A stretch of DNA of 25,705 nucleotides from Bacillota bacterium. GTDB lineage: Bacteria; Bacillota; UBA4882; UBA8346. The position numbers were made by a program, and so were the translations under genes. Shown piece by piece: positions 8,254-15,223 of this stretch. Positions within the stretch are counted from its first letter, which is position 1. Each line of letters begins with the position of its first letter. A model generated the notes under the pieces. The model was not told the origin of the DNA, ran no database searches, and was given only the letters and a program-made list of their open reading frames with translations. The stretch is taken from NCBI GenBank assembly GCA_023402395.1, contig JAEYGI010000032.1:1-25705 (forward strand), written 5' to 3'.

Positions 8254-9080
8254 ACCGGGAGATGAAGGCATCGGCCTGGCGTCAGATTTGGGTGCTGGCC
8301 GGAAGAAACGTGGGAGCCGGCCTCACGCATCCGTTTTTCCATGGCGCGCTCTCGCTGGGGCTGCTCGGCGGGGTCCTGCTGCTTACGAATCAATTGAACG
8401 CATTGGCCGATAGCGGCCTGTTGGTGCTGGACGATCCGTTGCTATTGCCGCTGATCACCGTGGCGCTGGTAATCGGGGTGTACACTGCCTTCAATTCCGC
8501 TTTCAGGGTTGCCGGGGAGCGGGAATCCGGTACGCTAACCGTGCTTTGTTTCGGCCCGGTCGATGAATTGATCTATTTGGCCGCGCAATGGCTGGAACAA
8601 GTGGTGATCTATTCTGGCGGCATAGGAGGAGGGCTGTTGATCTTGGGCGTCGCCGCCCTGATGCTAGGATTGCCCTTTTCGCCGCTTCTGGCGGGCGCGG
8701 CCGGGCTCAGCCTTTTGCTCGGTCTCTGCCTCGGCGCGGTGGGACTGGTTGCGGCGGCGCTGACCTCCCGGATCAGGACCGCATTCTGGGTGATGTTGAG
8801 CATTTTCGGCCTTTTCTTTGGCTTGCAATTCGGGGTGCTTCTGTTACGTGCAGCGGCGGGAGCCGGCCCGGCGCTCATTCCGATCCGGGACGGGTTGGAA
8901 TGGGCCTTGCGGCTGATCAAGATGGCCTCGCCCTTTTCTTATTTTCTGAAGGGAATCGAAGGGCTGCAAATGGGCAAAACCGGCCCGCTGCTCGGCGCCG
9001 TCTTTTCCTCGCTGGCCTTCGCGGCGGCGCTGTTTGGCGCGGCCGTGGCGGCACTGCGCCGAAAGGAGGTCCGGCGATGA
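8250..9080 (+). CDS. ABC-2-type transporter permease
   Basis: This 276-residue, very hydrophobic protein has about six membrane helices and an N-terminal cytoplasmic stretch (MNREMKASAWRQIWVLAGRN). It resembles NosY/GldF-like ABC-2 permeases. 'YTAFNSAFRVAGERESGTL' is the conserved cytoplasmic re-entrant region before 'LTVLCFGPVDELIYL'. It overlaps the ATPase stop and the next gene start by 4 nt each (ATGA), so the three genes form a tightly coupled operon. Together with the ATPase it likely makes an exporter or a membrane-remodelling ABC complex. Confidence 0.85.
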   Translation: MNREMKASAWRQIWVLAGRNVGAGLTHPFFHGALSLGLLGGVLLLTNQLNALADSGLLVLDDPLLLPLITVALVIGVYTAFNSAFRVAGERESGTLTVLCFGPVDELIYLAAQWLEQVVIYSGGIGGGLLILGVAALMLGLPFSPLLAGAAGLSLLLGLCLGAVGLVAAALTSRIRTAFWVMLSIFGLFFGLQFGVLLLRAAAGAGPALIPIRDGLEWALRLIKMASPFSYFLKGIEGLQMGKTGPLLGAVFSSLAFAAALFGAAVAALRRKEVRR

Positions 9081-10378
9081 TCAAGAACTATCTGATCTGC
9101 GGCCTGGCGCTGCTCGGCCTGTGCCTCGGCCAAACCGCGGCCGACGGCCAAGCGCCGCCTAAGGAACGGCAGACCGTATACAGCCTGATCCTAAACGACG
9201 GGCAGACGTATGTCCCGACCTTCGCGCGCCGGGACGCCAAAACCATCTATCTGTTGGCCGGAGCCGATCAAGTGGTCTCGGTCGCTCAGACCTTGGTCTA
9301 TTATTGGCCGACTACCGATGAATACCTGGCGGATTGGCCGTCGCTCCGCCGGCCCCTGGCCGGGCGGATCCGGGTGCGTTCCAACGCCGGGGAGCGGCTG
9401 TTTACCGTCCAACGCTACAGCTTTCGCGTTGACGCTTTGACGGAAACCAGCCAATTGCTGACCGGCAAGGAAGCCGAAACGGCATTTCAGCGATATAACC
9501 GCGCTGCCGATACCTATCTGGAAGCCAGTGAGCGGTTCTCCAGACTGGAAGCCGACTATGAGCGGGCCTACCGTGACTATCTGAACCATCCGGCCGGAAC
9601 AGCCCCGGAGCCGCCCCCGGAACCGAAGCCGCCGGCGTACCGGGTGACCGAGCCGCAAACGGGGTTCGTTCTAAATCTGCCGGCCGGGAAATATCAATGT
9701 GTCCTGGTCGATGAGCGGGGCCGCCCGGTGCCGGACACCGCCAAGACCTTGATCGTCTTTACCCGGCGCCGTACCGGCACCGGCTATGAGATCATCCCCG
9801 AACGGAAATGGACCGCTTCGCTCAGTTCCATGAAGCCCGAGGATGCGATCTACGTCGCGCAGGACAGTGCCCGCTTTTATCTGAACGCGTTTCAGACCCT
9901 GGAATATAACGAATTTCAATACGATCGGTTGCGCCATTTACAGGCGCGCTCCAGCACCGGGGCTTCCGGCGACCGTTGGGTCTGGATCAAGGGATCGTCC
10001 CGCTCCGCCGGGCGGCTAGAGTTATTGGAGAACGGAGAACCCGTGGCCGGTTTCGGCAGGAAGCCGTTCCGGGTGGTCCAAACCGGGGGAACGGCGCTGG
10101 GGTATACGATCCGTCCATTCCAGCCGGACCCGGATTTTCCCCAGTTGACTCCCAATTTCAGCGCCTACCGGATTGATTTCCGTTTTGCGCCGGGAGCCCG
10201 GTATGAGATCCGGCTGGTCAACGCCACCGGCAAAGAAATGATTAATTCGCGCCGGCGGATCGTGATTGTCCGTCGCGGCGTTCCAAACGGCTGGCTGATC
10301 GGGCTGGCCTTGGCGCCGTTTCTCGCCGCGATCGGCTGGAGTGTGGCGCGTAAGAAATGGTTGTCGAAGCGGGGATAA
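9077..10378 (+). CDS. Unrecognised exported protein with C-terminal membrane anchor
   Basis: I do not recognise this 433-residue protein. The ATG at 9077 overlaps the permease stop (ATGA) and is chosen over upstream in-frame codons, which would lie inside the permease gene. A signal peptide covers about residues 1-22 (LICGLALLGLCLGQTAADG). The N-terminal domain is beta-rich with Tyr and Trp. A helical segment with coiled-coil character follows (about 135-170, 'FSRLEADYERAYRDYL'), then a proline-rich linker (about 173-188) and a second beta-rich domain. A single membrane helix near 404-424 is followed by RKKWLSKRG. The topology is therefore extracytoplasmic with a short basic cytoplasmic tail. 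Coupling to an ABC ATPase/permease pair suggests an accessory subunit facing the periplasm or cell surface. Confidence 0.75.
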   Translation: MIKNYLICGLALLGLCLGQTAADGQAPPKERQTVYSLILNDGQTYVPTFARRDAKTIYLLAGADQVVSVAQTLVYYWPTTDEYLADWPSLRRPLAGRIRVRSNAGERLFTVQRYSFRVDALTETSQLLTGKEAETAFQRYNRAADTYLEASERFSRLEADYERAYRDYLNHPAGTAPEPPPEPKPPAYRVTEPQTGFVLNLPAGKYQCVLVDERGRPVPDTAKTLIVFTRRRTGTGYEIIPERKWTASLSSMKPEDAIYVAQDSARFYLNAFQTLEYNEFQYDRLRHLQARSSTGASGDRWVWIKGSSRSAGRLELLENGEPVAGFGRKPFRVVQTGGTALGYTIRPFQPDPDFPQLTPNFSAYRIDFRFAPGARYEIRLVNATGKEMINSRRRIVIVRRGVPNGWLIGLALAPFLAAIGWSVARKKWLSKRG

Positions 10379-10391
10379 TAAAAGGAGCGGC

Positions 10392-10588
10392 TTAGAAGCG
10401 TTGTGATAAACTTCGGCCGAAGGCCGGAGTTATACACAAAAGCTCATGAGAAGCAAGTGATGAAGTCGTTCTCCAAGTTCCCTGCGAAGCAAAAGTGGTT
10501 TATTAGACTTTATCACATTGCCTTTAGAAGCGTTGTGATAAACTTCGGTCTTAGGCCGGGTTTACCGGGTTTATCACAACACTTTTAG
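10392..10588 (+). repeat. Dispersed palindromic element, copy A (with an extra half-unit)
   Basis: This intergenic element fills most of the gap between the exported-protein gene and the next ABC operon. Module 1 (about 10392-10445) begins with GTTGTGATAAAC and a CGGCCG core and ends GTTATACACAA. Module 2 (about 10451-10525) is bounded by AAGTGATGAAGTC and GACTTTATCAC. A further module 1 (10524-10588) has arms GTTGTGATAAAC and GTTTATCACAAC that pair perfectly over 12 bp. The first 25 nt of module 1 occur identically at 10392-10416 and 10524-10548. Copies B (about 12981-13116) and C (18658-18792, inverted) share the layout. Confidence 0.85.
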
Positions 10589-10617
10589 ACGATATTTTCA
10601 ACAAAGGGGGCAAATTA

Positions 10618-11565
10618 ATGCGGAAAGTAATTCTCATTGCCTTGGCGGTATTTTGTTTCGCGGCGACGCTGATCGCGGCGGCTCCGGCCGAGACGGTGCG
10701 GCTGGGGGTCTTGTCCGGCGTTTCCGGTCTGGCCGTGGTGAAAATGATGGCGGACGGCCCCGGGTCCGGGGCGCAGATCAGCGTTTACAAAAGCCCGGAT
10801 CTGCTGGTTGGCAAGCTGGTCACCGGAGAGATCGATCTGGCGGCCCTGCCCACCAACACCGCAGCCATTTTGTACAACAAGGGCGTCCCGGTCCGGCTGA
10901 CCTCGATCATCGGTTGGGGCGTGCTCTATGCCGTCTCCGATGATCCGAAGCTGCAAAACTGGCCGGATTTGAAAGGAAAAGAGGTGGCTCTGTCGGCCAA
11001 AGGTACCGTGCCCGATATTCTCTTTCAATATCTGGCCGCCAAGCATCAACTCCAAGCGGAGCGGGACTTCACCATCCGCTATTTGGCAAGCCCGGTGGAG
11101 CTGGCTCAATTGACGGCCGCCGGCCAGATCGGCCTGGCAGTGCTGCCGGAGCCCTGGGTCACCGAGGTGCTGGAACGCAATTCCCGGATGCGGGTGGCCT
11201 TGGACTTTCAGCGGGAATGGCAACGGGTTGAAAAAGGTGGGCTGGCCTATCCCCAGACTTGCCTGGTCGCAAGCGGGAAGTTTCTGGCCTCCGGCTCGCA
11301 ACGGGTGGGACCTTTTCTGAAACGCATCGATGATTCCATCCGGTGGCTTGAGCAAAACTCCGGCGAGGGCGGCAAGCTGGCGGAGCAGTTCGTTCAAGTC
11401 CCGGCCAACGCGGTCGCCAAGGGTTTGAAACGGTGCAACCTTAAATACGAAGATGCCTACCAAGTGCGGGGAGAAGTGGGACGGTTCCTGGGCCGCTTGA
11501 ACGAGACGGCGCCGGAAGCGGTCGGCGGGAGGATCCCGGATGACGGTTTCTATTACCGGCCGTAA
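10618..11565 (+). CDS. ABC transporter substrate-binding protein (NitT/TauT-like)
   Basis: Solute-binding protein of 315 residues with the two-lobe NMT1/SsuA-like fold. A signal peptide covers about residues 1-24 (MRKVILIALAVFCFAATLIA). No lipobox cysteine is at the cleavage site. Family-type features are 'KSPDLLVGKLVTGEIDLAALPTNTAAILYNKG' (in two parts), 'LKGKEVALSAKGTVPDILFQYL', and 'GLAVLPEPWVTEVL'. AAAGGGGG precedes the ATG. Its 3' end overlaps the permease gene by 26 nt. Together with the next two genes it makes a complete importer. Substrates in this family include nitrate, sulfonates, bicarbonate and pyrimidine precursors, and I cannot choose among them. Confidence 0.88.
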   Translation: MRKVILIALAVFCFAATLIAAAPAETVRLGVLSGVSGLAVVKMMADGPGSGAQISVYKSPDLLVGKLVTGEIDLAALPTNTAAILYNKGVPVRLTSIIGWGVLYAVSDDPKLQNWPDLKGKEVALSAKGTVPDILFQYLAAKHQLQAERDFTIRYLASPVELAQLTAAGQIGLAVLPEPWVTEVLERNSRMRVALDFQREWQRVEKGGLAYPQTCLVASGKFLASGSQRVGPFLKRIDDSIRWLEQNSGEGGKLAEQFVQVPANAVAKGLKRCNLKYEDAYQVRGEVGRFLGRLNETAPEAVGGRIPDDGFYYRP

Positions 11566-12307
11566 ATGGATCGGAGCGGCTTCGCTGCTGGGGATCGTTT
11601 TGTTGTGGCAGTTGACGGCTTCGGCCGTGAAACTGCCTTTGCTGTTTCCGACGCCCGCCGCGACGATCCGGCAGCTGGCGTGGCTCGCCGCTTCGGCCGA
11701 TTTTTGGAGGCATCTGGCGGCCACCTTAGGCCGCGGCCTGGCCGGATTCTCCCTGGCGCTGCTGTCCGGAGCGACCCTAGCTTTCTGGGCCGGCCGCCGG
11801 GAGTGGCTGGCCGCGCTGATTCATCCCTGGGTGGTGGTCTGCCGCAGCACGCCGTCGATGGCCTTTATTCTGCTGGCCTTGCTTTGGCTCAAGGGGGACG
11901 CGGTGGCCCTGTTCGTGGTCTTTCTGGTGGTCTTCCCGATCGCGGTTCAGAACATACTGGAAGGGGTCAGGAATGTCGACCCGGAACTGACGGAGATGGC
12001 CGCGATTTACCGGATCAGCCGGATAAGGGCGCTCAAGGCGCTGTATCTTCCCTCGCTGCTGCCCTTTCTGGCGGCGGCGATCAGCTCCGGCCTGGGAATG
12101 ACCTGGAAAGTGATGATCGCGGCCGAAGTGCTCTCTTATCCGAAATGGGGCATTGGGGGCCAGATGGACGGAGCCCGGGTGTTTCTGCAGACGGACCGGG
12201 TTTTCGCCTGGACGGCGGTGGTGGTGATCATCGGCCTCGGTTTCGATTGGCTTTTGGACGGGTGGGCCCGGCGGAGGATGAACTGGAGACGGAATGATGG
12301 CGATTGA
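11540..12307 (+). CDS. ABC transporter permease (SsuC/TauC-like)
   Basis: This 255-residue inner-membrane permease starts at an ATG inside the end of the binding-protein gene, with GGGAGG about 7 nt upstream. It has about six membrane helices. The EAA-type cytoplasmic loop is 'ELTEMAAIYRISRIRALKAL' followed by YLPSLLPFL, and the conserved C-terminal stretch is 'GMTWKVMIAAEVL...GIGGQM' as in nitrate/sulfonate/taurine permeases. It overlaps the ATPase gene by 14 nt. The codon use and high GC match its neighbours, so this is a stable operon. Confidence 0.9.
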   Translation: MTVSITGRKWIGAASLLGIVLLWQLTASAVKLPLLFPTPAATIRQLAWLAASADFWRHLAATLGRGLAGFSLALLSGATLAFWAGRREWLAALIHPWVVVCRSTPSMAFILLALLWLKGDAVALFVVFLVVFPIAVQNILEGVRNVDPELTEMAAIYRISRIRALKALYLPSLLPFLAAAISSGLGMTWKVMIAAEVLSYPKWGIGGQMDGARVFLQTDRVFAWTAVVVIIGLGFDWLLDGWARRRMNWRRNDGD

Positions 12308-12998
12308 AGTCAAAGGCATCGACAAACGGTACGGGACGTTGCAAGTTTATCGCGATTTCAGCCTGGAGTTCCCCGAGAACCGGATCACCGCGATCCTCGG
12401 GCCGTCGGGCTGCGGCAAAACTACGCTGCTGCGCCTTTTGGCCGGATTGGCCGGGGCCGACCGGGGCGCGGTGACGACGCCGCTCGCGATCGGATATTTG
12501 TTTCAGGAGCCGCGCTTGCTGCCCTGGATGACCTTGCGCGACAATATCGCCCTGGTTCTGGTGGACAAGCTCGAACCGGCCGAGGTCCGGCGGCGGGTCG
12601 GGCGGATGCTGAACGACACCGGGCTGGTGCAGTACGGGGACTATTTTCCGAACCAAGTCAGCGGCGGAATGAAGCAGCGGGCGGCCATCGCCCGGGCCTT
12701 TGCCTATCCGTCGCGGCTACTGTTGATGGATGAACCCTTCAAGTCATTGGATCTGAAGACGCGCCACCAGTTGGTCGGGTTGTTCCTGAAACTGTGGCGG
12801 AACGAACCGCGGACCGTGGTGACGGTGACCCATGACCTCCGGGAAGCGCTCTGGCTCGGCGACCAGATCGTGGTGCTCTCCGAGAAGCCGGCGCAAGTGA
12901 TGGACCGGATCGCGATTTCGCTGCCGCAGGAGGAGCGGCTGGGGAATGAGGAACTGGAAGCGATCGAGCGGAAGTTGTATCGAACGCTATTGGGGTAA
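12294..12998 (+). CDS. ABC transporter ATP-binding protein (SsuB/TauB-like)
   Basis: ATPase of 234 residues. Walker A is at 36-43 (GPSGCGKT), the Q-loop at Q71 (FQEPRLLPW), the signature at 122-128 (VSGGMKQ), Walker B runs into DEP at 146-148, and the switch histidine is H180 (TVTHDLREAL). The 'QEPRLLPW' motif is typical of the nitrate/sulfonate/taurine branch. Two ATG codons are adjacent (12294 and 12297), and GGAG lies just upstream. The final codons and stop appear to lie inside the left end of repeat copy B. It energises the permease encoded immediately before it. Confidence 0.93.
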   Translation: MMAIEVKGIDKRYGTLQVYRDFSLEFPENRITAILGPSGCGKTTLLRLLAGLAGADRGAVTTPLAIGYLFQEPRLLPWMTLRDNIALVLVDKLEPAEVRRRVGRMLNDTGLVQYGDYFPNQVSGGMKQRAAIARAFAYPSRLLLMDEPFKSLDLKTRHQLVGLFLKLWRNEPRTVVTVTHDLREALWLGDQIVVLSEKPAQVMDRIAISLPQEERLGNEELEAIERKLYRTLLG

Positions 12999-13116
12999 CC
13001 AATCGGCCCAAGGCCGGGTTGTACACAAAAGCGCAGAGAAGCAAGTGATAAAGTCGTTTTTTCAATGCTTCCGCAAGACTATCGTCAATCATTTGACTTT
13101 ATCATATGGCTTTTAA
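12981..13116 (+). repeat. Dispersed palindromic element, copy B
   Basis: 'AGGCCGGGTTGTACACAAAA' from 13011 matches the module 1 right half of copy A. 'AGAAGCAAGTGATAAAGTCG' from 13036 matches its module 2 left arm. The right arm GACTTTATCA (13095-13104) pairs perfectly over 10 bp with TGATAAAGTC. The left end is degenerate and overlaps the last codons of the ABC ATPase gene, so the exact left boundary is uncertain. Confidence 0.75.
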
Positions 13117-13149
13117 ACACTCTGTAACTGAAGGCGGCAGGGAAAGACG

Positions 13150-13169
13150 GTAATCTTCGCGAAGATTAC
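13150..13169. promoter_or_regulatory. Perfect 20-nt palindrome upstream of alcohol dehydrogenase
   Basis: GTAATCTTCGCGAAGATTAC is identical to its reverse complement and lies 50 nt before the dehydrogenase ATG. A second imperfect dyad (AACAATATGTT) follows 5 nt later. No loop means it is better as a protein-binding operator than an RNA hairpin. It does not match the Rex consensus I know. The regulator is unknown. Confidence 0.5.
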
Positions 13170-13219
13170 TTCAACAATATGTTCGCGTAATAACGACGGG
13201 AAAAGGTGAGGAAGCAATC

Positions 13220-14389
13220 ATGGATAATTTTGAATTCCTGAGTCCGACCAAGATCATTTTCGGCCGCGGGGTGGAGACCAAAATCGGGGCTGAAACGAAG
13301 CAATACGCTGGCAAGGTCCTCTTACATTACGGCGGCGGCAGCATCAAGAAATCCGGGCTGTATGACAAGGTCACCCAATCGTTAAAGGAAGCCGGCGTGG
13401 AATGGTCGGAGCTGTCCGGCGTTCAGCCTAATCCCCGCTTGAGCCTGGTTCGGGAGGGGATCCGGATCTGCCGGGAGCAGGGGCTGGGACTGATCCTGGC
13501 GGTCGGCGGCGGCAGCGTAATCGACTCGGCCAAGGCCATCGCGGTGGGCGTGCCCTATCAAGGCGATGTCTGGGATTTCTGGGCCAACAGGGCCGTTCCC
13601 CAACAGGCCCTGCCCGTGGGCGTGGTGCTGACCATTCCGGCGGCCGGGAGCGAGGCGAGCAAGAGCGCGGTGATCACCAACGAGGACGGCTGGTACAAGT
13701 GGGGCTTGAACAACGACATTTACCGGCCCCGCTTCGCGGTGATGAACCCCGAGCTGACCTACACTCTGCCGCCCTATCAGACCGCCTGCGGCGCGGTGGA
13801 CATCATGGCCCATATCATGGAGCGGTATTTCACCGACACCCTTCACGTCGACCTGACCGACCGGCTTTGTGAGGGCGCTTTGAAATCAATGATCAAGAAT
13901 GCGCCGATCGCCCTGGCCCAACCTGACAATTATGACGCCCGGGCGGAGATGATGTGGGCGAGCACGCTGGCCCATAACGGCCTGCTCGATACCGGCCGGC
14001 TCGGCGACTGGGCCTCGCATATGATCGAACAGGAATTGAGCGCCATCTATGATGTGGCGCACGGCGCGGGCCTGGCCGTGGTCTTCCCGGCCTGGATGAA
14101 GTATACGCTCAAGCGGAACCTGAACCGGTTCGTCCAGTTCGCGGTGCGGGTCTGGGACGTGGATTATGATTTCGAGAATCCGGAACGGACCGCCCTGGAA
14201 GGCATCCGGCGGCTGGAGAGTTTCTACCGGTCGATTGAGATGCCGGTTACCTTGCGCGAGCTGAATATCCCGGGCGACCGGATCGAGGAGATGGCGTCGA
14301 AAGCCATGAAGCCCTGGATCAAATTTGTGGGCGGGGTCAGCAAATTCAAGAAGGAAGACATCGCGGCCGTATTAAAACTGGCGTTGTAA
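13220..14389 (+). CDS. Iron-containing alcohol dehydrogenase (BdhA-like)
   Basis: NAD(P)H-dependent aldehyde/alcohol oxidoreductase of the group III iron-dependent family, 389 residues, cytoplasmic. The N-terminal 'PTKIIFGRG' and the nucleotide-binding GGGS at 97-100 are standard. The metal ligands are all present: D194, H198, H267 and H281 (the last two in 'DWASHMIEQELSAIYDVAHG'). Overall pattern and length match the butanol dehydrogenase BdhA/YugJ branch. AAGGTGAGG lies upstream of the ATG. It is monocistronic: repeat copy B and a palindrome lie upstream and a strong terminator downstream. The physiological role is probably reduction of short aldehydes as an electron sink during fermentation, which is inference. 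Confidence 0.93.
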   Translation: MDNFEFLSPTKIIFGRGVETKIGAETKQYAGKVLLHYGGGSIKKSGLYDKVTQSLKEAGVEWSELSGVQPNPRLSLVREGIRICREQGLGLILAVGGGSVIDSAKAIAVGVPYQGDVWDFWANRAVPQQALPVGVVLTIPAAGSEASKSAVITNEDGWYKWGLNNDIYRPRFAVMNPELTYTLPPYQTACGAVDIMAHIMERYFTDTLHVDLTDRLCEGALKSMIKNAPIALAQPDNYDARAEMMWASTLAHNGLLDTGRLGDWASHMIEQELSAIYDVAHGAGLAVVFPAWMKYTLKRNLNRFVQFAVRVWDVDYDFENPERTALEGIRRLESFYRSIEMPVTLRELNIPGDRIEEMASKAMKPWIKFVGGVSKFKKEDIAAVLKLAL

Positions 14390-14415
14390 TCTTTAGTCTT
14401 ACCTCAAAAGCAGGC

Positions 14416-14461
14416 AAGCGGGCTGTCAACCTTGATCAAGGGGGGACGGCCCGCTTTTTTA
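14416..14461 (+). terminator. Rho-independent terminator of the alcohol dehydrogenase gene
   Basis: AAGCGGGCTGTC (14416-14427) pairs with GACGGCCCGCTT (14445-14456) over 12 bp with one T.G pair. The loop carries a further CCTTGATCAAGG palindrome. A TTTTTT run ends the structure. It lies 26 nt after the stop. Confidence 0.92.
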
Positions 14462-14602
14462 ATCCGCGCGGCAACCGGTCATGAGCAAGAACCTTCCGGC
14501 CAGAAAGCCGGACTGGGATTGACCATGGCTGCGGAAGCCCCGGGACGCGCCGGGATGATTATCAATGCCCGCGAGAATAGCTTAGATACTCCGGCGCTTT
14601 CT

Positions 14603-14880
14603 AAAAATGATACGGCGCCGGATGCCGCAAGTCCGGCATCGAATGCCGTTGTTGCGGCAGTGAATGCCATAGTTCCGGCAACCAATGCCGTTAATACGGC
14701 AGTGATCGCCGCGCTAACGGCGACGGGCGCCGCAAGTACGGCAAACGATGCCGTAATTCCGGCATTAGGTGCCGCCTAAACGGCAATGAATGCCGCAGTT
14801 AGGGCGATCCATGCCGGAACTACGGCAACGGACGCCGCTGTTCCGGCATCAAACGCCGCAGTTGCGGGAGTTCATGCCGG
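14603..14880. repeat. 21-bp-period degenerate tandem array 1
   Basis: At least twelve consecutive 21-nt units run from 14624 to 14875, with a degenerate unit before and a partial one after. GCCG recurs at 14624, 14645, 14687, 14708 and so on in exact 21-nt register, with a GCCA variant at 14666. The consensus is GCCGnnnttnCGGC followed by AnnnAAT. Each unit contains a GCCG/CGGC inverted repeat, and the CGGCA...TGCCG junction between units is a second one. The variable positions differ from unit to unit, so the array is old or selected only at the GC boxes. Reading frames across it stay open because 21 is a multiple of 3, and I do not call them genes. Confidence 0.9.
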
Positions 14881-15069
14881 AGAAAAAGAAGTGATAGTTT
14901 TTATTGGTTGAGAAGTTGGAGAGAGACAATTTGATGGAGAGCGGTTTGCAGTCGCGCTTGAGAAATGGCTAAGGCACGACCATAAGGCCCATCGGGCGGT
15001 ACCCGGGGAAGAGGAGATCAGAGAAATAGGCGTATCATGAATCGTAGGTTTTGGGGTTAAGGAAAGAGT
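14881..15069. other. Intergenic stretch with no recognised gene
   Basis: About 190 nt between the 21-bp array and the first tRNA remnant. I see no ORF with a ribosome binding site, no strong hairpin and no promoter pair. The whole 14462-15223 interval appears non-coding. Confidence 0.5.
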
Positions 15070-15119
15070 TGGTGGACCTGAAGGGATTCGAACCCTCGAC
15101 CTGCAGATTCGAAGTCTGT
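15070..15119 (-). pseudogene. 3' part of a tRNA gene, tRNA-Arg(TCG)-like remnant
   Basis: Read on the minus strand, the 3' half of a tRNA is intact. The anticodon stem-loop is CAGA-CTTCGAA-TCTG (anticodon TCG), followed by a short variable region. The T stem is GAGGG/CCCTT around the loop TTCGAAT, then come acceptor strand CAGGTCC, discriminator A and encoded CCA. The matching 5' acceptor strand (GGACCTG) and a normal D arm are absent at the expected distance, where the sequence runs into an AT-rich stretch. It is therefore a truncated gene or an integration-derived tRNA 3' end, not a working tRNA. Confidence 0.7.
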
Positions 15120-15157
15120 CACTCTATGGCTTCCTGATTAAAAAAGGCAGTTGATCT

Positions 15158-15190
15158 TGGTGGAGGCGGGGAGAGCCGAACCCACGCCTG
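15158..15190 (-). pseudogene. Second tRNA 3'-end-like remnant
   Basis: Minus-strand reading gives T-stem GTGGG, loop TTCGGCT, CTCCC (one mismatch), acceptor strand CGCCTCC, discriminator A and CCA. No anticodon arm or 5' acceptor strand (GGAGGCG) is found where it should be. It sits 38 nt from the first remnant in the same orientation, directly downstream of the PAP2 gene. Amino-acid identity cannot be assigned. Confidence 0.5.
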
Positions 15191-15223
15191 AAAATTTGAA
15201 AAAAGGATTACGCCCATTATCTC

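Noticed and set aside
8588..9076. 163-codon N-terminal extension of the exported protein
   Set aside because: It lies inside the permease gene in another frame. The ATG at 9077 begins a proper signal peptide and forms an ATGA overlap.
10615..11724. 369-codon minus-strand frame opposite the NitT/TauT-like binding protein
   Set aside because: Antisense to a recognisable ABC gene pair, no family features and unusual His/Gln/Arg composition, so a shadow.
14432..14779. Open frame through array 1 giving Ala/Val-rich heptapeptides
   Set aside because: It starts inside a terminator, has no ribosome site, and remains open only because the repeat unit is 21 nt. Left as non-coding pending expression data.
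14603..14880. CRISPR array
   Set aside because: Period is only 21 nt, there are no conserved 24-40 nt repeats with unique spacers, and no cas gene is present.
15070..15190. Functional tRNA genes
   Set aside because: 5' acceptor strands and D arms are missing at the expected distances, so only 3' remnants are supported.
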